Shown here: one piece after another, positions 8,416 through 12,195 of the stretch
Position numbering within the stretch: the stretch's first letter is position 1
Layout of the letters: every line of letters begins with the position of its first letter
Assembly: GCA_023266165.1 (NCBI GenBank)
Contig: JAHFRR010000033.1
Coordinates: 1 to 12,195 of the forward strand
Reading direction: 5' to 3'
From: Thiotrichales bacterium
GTDB taxonomy: Bacteria; Pseudomonadota; Gammaproteobacteria; Francisellales; CACEW01
DNA: 12,195 nucleotides
Notes under the pieces: generated by a model
What the model saw: the letters and a program-made list of their open reading frames with translations, nothing else
Database searches by the model: none
Told to the model about the DNA's origin: nothing
Translations under genes and position numbers: made by a program

Positions 8416-8438
8416 AGGACATGACAGATGACCAAAAC

Positions 8439-8478
8439 GATAAACAATATCAGCGATGATAGCAACAATGATAAACAA
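8439..8478. repeat. Pair of 9-base direct repeats upstream of the unknown gene
   Basis: GATAAACAA occurs at 8439–8447 and again at 8470–8478, with starts 31 bases apart (about three helical turns). Both lie just upstream of the ribosome binding site of the 134-residue gene. They could be paired regulator sites, but they are short and AT-rich and chance is plausible. I see no convincing sigma70 promoter for the plus-strand gene in this 187-base divergent region. Confidence 0.3.
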
Positions 8479-8492
8479 CTAGGAGAGCATAC

Positions 8493-8897
8493 ATGAAAAA
8501 TCTATTTACCCCCAAAGAGTATCGCAGCCTGTTCGACCAAGCGGAAGGCTCTATGTTAGAGAAAATGAAATACCTACTGGAAAATTTTTCTCATCGCTGG
8601 GAATGGGACGGCGGCGACAGCCTGGTGATTGACATGCTGGATGATCAAAACATTTCAGCAGAGGACATCTTCGAAACCCTCGCTGAAGCGATCGAACACC
8701 AAGAGCTGAACCAAGATGGCCGTAACGCTTTTATCGCAACAAAGCTCGCCCTGATGCGCAGGCCTGTGCTAGATGCCGATAAAATCAAGCTAGAATCCTG
8801 GATGCACGACGAAAATTTTAATGCAGGGCATTATAGCCAGAATAGCTATAACGCCCATGACGACAAAGACCTCTGGAACAATGGTTTAGTGGGGTAA
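8493..8897 (+). CDS. Hypothetical protein, 134 residues, no recognised family
   Basis: I do not recognise this protein. The case for a real gene is a good AGGAG ribosome binding site at 8481–8485 with 7-base spacing to the ATG, an open frame ending 4 bases before the converging rmuC stop codon, and no other credible gene in the interval. The protein is hydrophilic and acidic, with no signal peptide or membrane segment. It looks mostly helical up to about residue 105 (for example SMLEKMKYLLENF and AEDIFETLAEAIEHQ), and the C-terminus is rich in Asn, Asp, His and Tyr (from about 106 to the end). A cytoplasmic helical protein is likely. It is the only plus-strand gene between yaaA and the right edge and is probably transcribed alone from the divergent region shared with hrpA. 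Confidence 0.75.
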   Translation: MKNLFTPKEYRSLFDQAEGSMLEKMKYLLENFSHRWEWDGGDSLVIDMLDDQNISAEDIFETLAEAIEHQELNQDGRNAFIATKLALMRRPVLDADKIKLESWMHDENFNAGHYSQNSYNAHDDKDLWNNGLVG

Positions 8898-8901
8898 GAT
8901 C

Positions 8902-9999
8902 CTACTCGCTTTCAAGCTGACCCCCACCTCCCCGCTCTTCAAGCTTCACCTGGTGAATCTTGGAGAAACGGGAGGTGATTTTTTTGGCGGAGATATTGAC
9001 AGACTGCACGTCTTCATTGGCCTGCCCGATATGGCGCTCAAGATCACTCATGCGTTTTTGAAAGCGCTCGAAATCCTGGCTCAAGGCAATCAAATGCTCC
9101 TGGATCACGTGGATCTGCGCGCGCGTTTGCTCGTCTTTAATCACGGCATTGGCAGTGGTCAGCACCGCCATCAGGGTAGAGGGCGAGACCATCCAAACAC
9201 GCAATTGGTGCGAACGCGCCACCAGATCGGGGTGATGGGCATGGATCTCTGCAAAGACAGCCTCTGCAGGGATAAACATAATGGCTGAATCCGTGGTTTC
9301 GGGCGGGAGAATATAGCGCTCAGCAATGTCATCCAGATGTTTCTTGATATCCCGTGCAAACTGCAGCTCAGCAGCCTTTCGATCGACATCGCTGCGCTCC
9401 AGATCCATCATCCGCTGGTACCCCTCTAGGGGAAACTTTGCATCAATCACCAGGTGCCCCAAATAACCTGGCAGCTGGAGCAAGCAATCCGCACGTCGCC
9501 CATTGGCCAAAGTCGCCTGGAGTTTATAGGCATTCTCAGGCAAGGTGTTTTCCAGCAGCTGATTCAGCTGGACTTCACCAAACACCCCACGGCTACGCTT
9601 ATCCGATAACAAAGACTGCAGGCTCACCACATGCGTTGAGAGCTCCGCGATTTTCTTCTGCGCCTCGTCAATTAAGGCTAAGCGCTCACCGATCCTCAAA
9701 AACGTTTGATGCGTTTTCTCAAAACCATCATTGAGTCTACGCTCCACCAATCCCCCCATGTCTTTCAGCTGGGTGTAGACCGTATTGCTGAGCTGGGTTA
9801 GATGGCTGATACTCGCTTGCGTCTGTTGGTGCCCCATCTCTCTGAGCTCAGACTGAAGCTCTGATCGAAATCGCGATAGGCTCTCAGAGAGATGAGAGGC
9901 CAAACCTGAGACCAGCTTCAGCTGTTGATGCCGGATCAGCAATACCAAGAAACCCAGCACCAAAACAAAAACCAAGATCCCAAAAATCACTGGCATCAT
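8902..9999 (-). CDS. rmuC: DNA recombination protein RmuC
   Basis: RmuC-family proteins limit inversions and other recombination at inverted repeats in E. coli and carry a predicted PD-(D/E)XK nuclease-like domain. An N-terminal membrane helix spans about residues 4–22, then a coiled-coil region runs to about 135 (SRFRSELQSELREMG, RIGERLALIDEAQKKIAEL). The nuclease-like core starts at GVFGEVQLNQLL (138–149) and includes RADCLLQLPG and the catalytic-type VIDAKFPLEGY (D186, K188). The 365 residues are shorter than E. coli RmuC (475), mainly in the coiled-coil and terminal parts. Two adjacent ATG codons exist. The GGGGG site lies only 2 bases before the first (9999) and 5 before the second (9996), so the second may be used. 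Its neighbour is a large inverted repeat, the kind of structure this family is linked to. Confidence 0.93.
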   Translation of the reverse strand: MMPVIFGILVFVLVLGFLVLLIRHQQLKLVSGLASHLSESLSRFRSELQSELREMGHQQTQASISHLTQLSNTVYTQLKDMGGLVERRLNDGFEKTHQTFLRIGERLALIDEAQKKIAELSTHVVSLQSLLSDKRSRGVFGEVQLNQLLENTLPENAYKLQATLANGRRADCLLQLPGYLGHLVIDAKFPLEGYQRMMDLERSDVDRKAAELQFARDIKKHLDDIAERYILPPETTDSAIMFIPAEAVFAEIHAHHPDLVARSHQLRVWMVSPSTLMAVLTTANAVIKDEQTRAQIHVIQEHLIALSQDFERFQKRMSDLERHIGQANEDVQSVNISAKKITSRFSKIHQVKLEERGGGGQLESE

Positions 10000-10029
10000 A
10001 ACCCCCTGACGCTGCTGCTAGAAGGGTTC

Positions 10030-10058
10030 AGTATACATCAGCTGCTTGGCCCTGTCTC
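10030..10058 (-). promoter_or_regulatory. Candidate promoter for rmuC
   Basis: On the minus strand TATACT (10035–10030, a 5/6 match to -10) lies 17 bases after GAGACA (10058–10053, a 4/6 match to -35). Transcription would begin near 10023, about 24 bases before the rmuC start codon. The optimal spacing supports it; the -35 box is weak. It lies between the inverted-repeat element and rmuC, so rmuC need not depend on lon–dcd transcription. Confidence 0.45.
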
Positions 10059-10099
10059 TTTGGTTTTCGACATCGGGCCTGAATAAAAGCACAGTGTAG

Positions 10100-10216
10100 T
10101 CACGCATCCGCTGGAATTCTTGGCTGGCAAGGCTTTTCTATTCCCTCTCCCCTTGAGAGCTATGGCATGCACACATTTTGCTAACCTATTCACTTGGCAG
10201 GGCTTTCTTATTCCCT
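10100..10216 (+). repeat. Left arm of the large inverted repeat
   Basis: Bases 10119–10216 are the exact reverse complement of 10365–10462, a 98-base perfect match. The similarity continues outwards to 10100 with four mismatches (three at 10108–10110, one near 10117). The arm itself contains two related direct units, near 10124–10154 and 10194–10224, each of the form TGGCARGGCTTT followed by ATTCCCTC and a C-rich run ending in CTTG. Confidence 0.95.
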
Positions 10217-10248
10217 CCTCCCTTGCGGAGGAGGGTTAGGGTGGAGGG
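10213..10248. repeat. REP-like GC-rich hairpin inside the inverted-repeat element
   Basis: CCCTCCTCC (10213–10221) pairs perfectly with GGAGGAGGG (10227–10235) across the 5-base loop CTTGC, followed by GTTAGGGTGGAGGG. From memory, this pattern (a C-rich arm, a short loop, a G-rich arm, then GTTAGGGTG and a G-rich end) resembles a palindromic repeat dispersed in many bacterial intergenic regions. There is no T-run, so it is not an intrinsic terminator. Each arm of the large repeat also holds a degenerate copy (10143–10159 on the left). Confidence 0.65.
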
Positions 10249-10364
10249 TACGTGTTGGATAGAACATGCAAATAAGCTCAACTTTCGCTTCGCCGTCCTG
10301 GCACTCGCGGCATTGGCTGAGAAGCGCTATGATTTTCGTGAAAGCCTTATAAATCCTGGTTCCT

Positions 10365-10481
10365 AGGGAATAAGAAAGCCCTGCCAAGTGAATAGGTTAG
10401 CAAAATGTGTGCATGCCATAGCTCTCAAGGGGAGAGGGAATAGAAAAGCCTTGCCAGCCAAGACTTCCAGAAAATGCGTGA
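10365..10481 (-). repeat. Right arm of the large inverted repeat
   Basis: This arm is the inverted copy of the left arm: perfect over 10365–10462 and slightly diverged to 10481 (ATGCGTGA at 10474–10481 matches the outer end of the left arm). It ends 5 bases past the dcd stop codon (10487–10489 on the minus strand). A third, more degenerate unit (GAAAGCCTTATAAATCC, 10340–10356) lies just inside the arm in the central region. Confidence 0.95.
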
Positions 10482-10486
10482 ATACC

Positions 10487-11053
10487 TCACGTCCTCGGCA
10501 ACGTCACGCCTTTCTGGCCCTGATACTTCCCGCCACGGTCTTTGTAGGAAGTCAGGCAGGTTTCATCGGACTGGAAAAATAGCATCTGCGCGACACCCTC
10601 ATGGGCGTAAATCTTAGCAGGGAGGGGTGTCGTATTGGAAAACTCCAGGGTGACATGCCCTTCCCACTCAGGCTCTAGGGGTGTGACATTCACGATAATA
10701 CCACAACGGGCATAGGTCGACTTCCCCAAACAAATGGTTAAGACATCACGAGGAATCTTGAAATACTCGACTGTACGGGCAAGAGCAAAAGAGTTAGGCG
10801 GGATAATGCAAACATCCCCTACGACATCGACAAAACTATTGGGATCAAAAGCTTTGGGGTCGACAATCACCGCGTTGATGTTGGTAAAAAGCTTGAATTC
10901 TCCCGCACAGCGAACATCATAACCATAACTGGAGGTGCCGTAAGAAATAATACGACGGCCCTGCGTTTCACGCACTTGACGGGGGGAAAATGGCTGGATC
11001 ATGCCGTGTTTTTCGGCCATTTCGCAAATCCAGCGGTCTGATTTGATGGTCAT
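10487..11053 (-). CDS. dcd: dCTP deaminase
   Basis: Dcd deaminates dCTP to dUTP in the cytoplasm, feeding dUMP and then dTTP synthesis through dUTPase and thymidylate synthase. The 188 residues match the Pseudomonas/alphaproteobacterial form rather than the E. coli form (193). Family landmarks are SSYGYDVR (41–48), IPPNSFALARTVEYF (84–98), GKSTYAR (110–116, Ser112 and Arg116 at the active site) and TLEFSNT (135–141), where Glu137 is the expected catalytic base. GGKYQGQKGVTLPRT closes the protein. The ATG at 11051–11053 overlaps the lon stop codon (ATGA), with an AGGGGA ribosome binding site inside the end of lon, so translation is probably coupled. The inverted-repeat element begins 5 bases after its stop codon. 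Confidence 0.96.
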   Translation of the reverse strand: MTIKSDRWICEMAEKHGMIQPFSPRQVRETQGRRIISYGTSSYGYDVRCAGEFKLFTNINAVIVDPKAFDPNSFVDVVGDVCIIPPNSFALARTVEYFKIPRDVLTICLGKSTYARCGIIVNVTPLEPEWEGHVTLEFSNTTPLPAKIYAHEGVAQMLFFQSDETCLTSYKDRGGKYQGQKGVTLPRT

Positions 11054-12195
11054 ACTTTTTCCCCTGGATGCTCGGGATGTTCAGGATGCTCACTGAGAGG
11101 ATCTCGTGCCAACGCGTATTTCAAGACCTCTTCGATACGGGAGACAGGCTTCACTGTCAAGCCCTTCAAGATATTCTCAGGGATCTCCGTCAGATCTTTT
11201 TTGTTTTCCTCAGGAATCAAGACCAGCTGAATATTGCCCCGCAACGCTGCCAATAATTTTTCTTTCAAGCCTCCAATCGGCAACACATGCCCCGCCAAGG
11301 TAATCTCTCCTGTCATGGCAATATCCGCGCGAACGGGAATCCCCGTAATCACTGACATCAAGGCCGTGGTCATGGCAATCCCCGCACTAGGGCCATCTTT
11401 GGGTGTCGCCCCTTCTGGCACATGGACATGCAGATCATGCTTTTCAAAATAGTCTTCCGGCAGCTTCAATGTTTTTGAGAAGGTTCGAACGACCGTGATC
11501 GCAGCCTGGATAGACTCCAACATCACATCGCCCAATTTCCCTGTGCGAATCACCGTGCCTTTACCCGGCATCACCGCGGCTTCAATTTTCAGGAGCTCGC
11601 CCCCGACTTCCGTCCACGCCAAACCAATCACCTGGCCTACGCGGTCTTGCTGCTCCGCCACTTCATAGCGATAACGCTCAACCCCCAGATAGCTTTCAAG
11701 ATTATCTTGATCAACCTGAATGAGTTTTTTATCTTTCTGAGAGAGAACTTTCCGCACCACTTTGCGACAGATTTTTGCGATCTCACGCTCAAGCGAGCGC
11801 ACGCCCGCCTCACGCGTGTAGTGACGCAAGATCCCTAAAATCGCCCCATCTGTAATTTCAAGCTCGGATTTTTTCAGCCCTGCCTGCTCTAGATGCTTAG
11901 GAATCAAATATTGCTTCGCAATGTTTTGCTTCTCATCATCGGTATAACCCGCTAAACGAATCACTTCCATACGATCTAACAACGGCGCTGGAATATCCAT
12001 GGTGTTGGCCGTGGCCACAAACATGACATCTGAAAGATCATAGTCTACTTCCAGGTAATGGTCGTTAAAGGCCTTGTTTTGCTCAGGGTCGAGCACTTCT
12101 AACAGCGCTGCGCTCGGATCCCCTCGATAGTCATTTGAGATCTTATCAATCTCATCTAACAGAATGAGGGGGTTTTTGACACCTGCTTTCGTGAT
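11050..12195 (-). CDS. lon: ATP-dependent protease Lon, C-terminal part
   Basis: Lon is a hexameric cytoplasmic AAA+ serine protease that degrades damaged and regulatory proteins. Only the last 381 residues lie in the window; the frame is open to the right edge. The fragment begins just before Walker B (ILLDEIDK, fragment residues 11–18). It runs through the AAA+ lid (sensor 1 region VMFVATANTMD) and the protease domain. The catalytic dyad is intact: Ser in KDGPSAGIAM (fragment residue 270) and Lys in GGLKEKLLAA (fragment residue 313), with the 43-residue spacing of E. coli Ser679/Lys722. After the normal end of the domain there is an unusual His-Pro-Glu repeat tail. It overlaps dcd by 4 bases and is not followed by hupB as in many Gammaproteobacteria. 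Confidence 0.98.
   Translation of the reverse strand: MTKAGVKNPLILLDEIDKISNDYRGDPSAALLEVLDPEQNKAFNDHYLEVDYDLSDVMFVATANTMDIPAPLLDRMEVIRLAGYTDDEKQNIAKQYLIPKHLEQAGLKKSELEITDGAILGILRHYTREAGVRSLEREIAKICRKVVRKVLSQKDKKLIQVDQDNLESYLGVERYRYEVAEQQDRVGQVIGLAWTEVGGELLKIEAAVMPGKGTVIRTGKLGDVMLESIQAAITVVRTFSKTLKLPEDYFEKHDLHVHVPEGATPKDGPSAGIAMTTALMSVITGIPVRADIAMTGEITLAGHVLPIGGLKEKLLAALRGNIQLVLIPEENKKDLTEIPENILKGLTVKPVSRIEEVLKYALARDPLSEHPEHPEHPGEKV
11066..11092 (-). repeat. Three 9-base tandem repeats encoding an EHP tail on Lon
   Basis: Three near-identical 9-base units (GAGCATCCT, GAACATCCC and GAGCATCCA in coding sense) encode three consecutive Glu-His-Pro tripeptides near the Lon C-terminus. They lie immediately upstream of the dcd ribosome binding site. 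Unit copy number could vary by slippage. Confidence 0.85.

Larger units (their letters stand above)
10100..10481. mobile_element. MITE-like inverted-repeat element without coding capacity
   Basis: The 382-base segment consists of two long inverted arms around a 148-base centre (10217–10364) and fills most of the 487-base gap between rmuC and dcd. No transposase or other credible gene lies in it; short open frames crossing it are explained by the repeat. It starts inside the intergenic region and ends 5 bases after the dcd stop codon. I could not find a target-site duplication at its edges. It may be a miniature inverted-repeat transposable element, or a composite of head-to-head repeat units of the REP/palindromic type. 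In RNA it would fold into a very long hairpin at the end of the lon–dcd transcript. Confidence 0.5.

Noticed and set aside
10100..10481. Complete insertion sequence
   Set aside because: No transposase or truncated transposase frame is present, and no target-site duplication was found at the edges.
10100..10481. CRISPR array
   Set aside because: The repeats are inverted and of unequal spacing, with no regularly spaced direct repeats or cas genes.
10178..10582. Short open frames on the plus strand crossing the inverted-repeat element (10178–10366 and 10388–10582)
   Set aside because: They run through the repeat arms and hairpin, one continues antisense into dcd, and they have no recognisable protein features or good ribosome binding sites.

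Overview
The window looks like a chromosomal housekeeping segment of a gammaproteobacterium with moderate G+C. The evidence is a lon fragment, a hupB–ppiD pair, an HtrB/LpxL-type lipid A acyltransferase, a full-length HrpA, and a dCTP deaminase of the roughly 188-residue type seen in Pseudomonas. A host-associated lineage such as Legionellales is possible, but the sequence alone does not prove it.

Layout from left to right. (1) 2–1626, plus strand: the 3' part of a POT-family oligopeptide/proton symporter, then yaaA (peroxide stress) 17 bases later, probably co-transcribed. (2) 1621–4337, minus strand: hupB (HU) under a strong sigma70-type promoter, an intrinsic terminator, then ppiD and lpxL spaced by 3 bases. 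The lpxL and yaaA 3' ends overlap tail to tail by 6 bases. (3) 4481–8305, minus strand: hrpA, a DEAH-box RNA helicase. (4) 8306–8492: an AT-rich divergent intergenic region. (5) 8493–8897, plus strand: a 134-residue protein I do not recognise. (6) 8902–9999, minus strand: rmuC with its own likely promoter. (7) 10100–10481: a large inverted repeat with 98-base perfect arms (about 117 bases when imperfect ends are included) around a 148-base centre, containing internal repeats and a REP-like GC-rich hairpin. It carries no transposase and ends 5 bases from the dcd stop codon. (8) 10487–12195, minus strand: dcd overlapping the 3' end of lon by 4 bases (ATGA). Lon runs off the right edge.

In function, lon, hupB and ppiD belong to the protein quality-control and nucleoid neighbourhood usually seen as clpX–lon–hupB–ppiD in Gammaproteobacteria. 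Here dcd, the inverted-repeat element, rmuC, the unknown gene and hrpA lie between lon and hupB, so that linkage is broken. The PpiD protein appears to lack its parvulin (prolyl isomerase) domain, leaving a membrane-anchored SurA-like chaperone.

I found no CRISPR array, complete insertion sequence, tRNA, rRNA, or clear defence or secretion system. The features most worth a second look are the inverted-repeat element, the parvulin-less PpiD, the unknown 134-residue gene and the His-Pro-Glu repeat tail on Lon.
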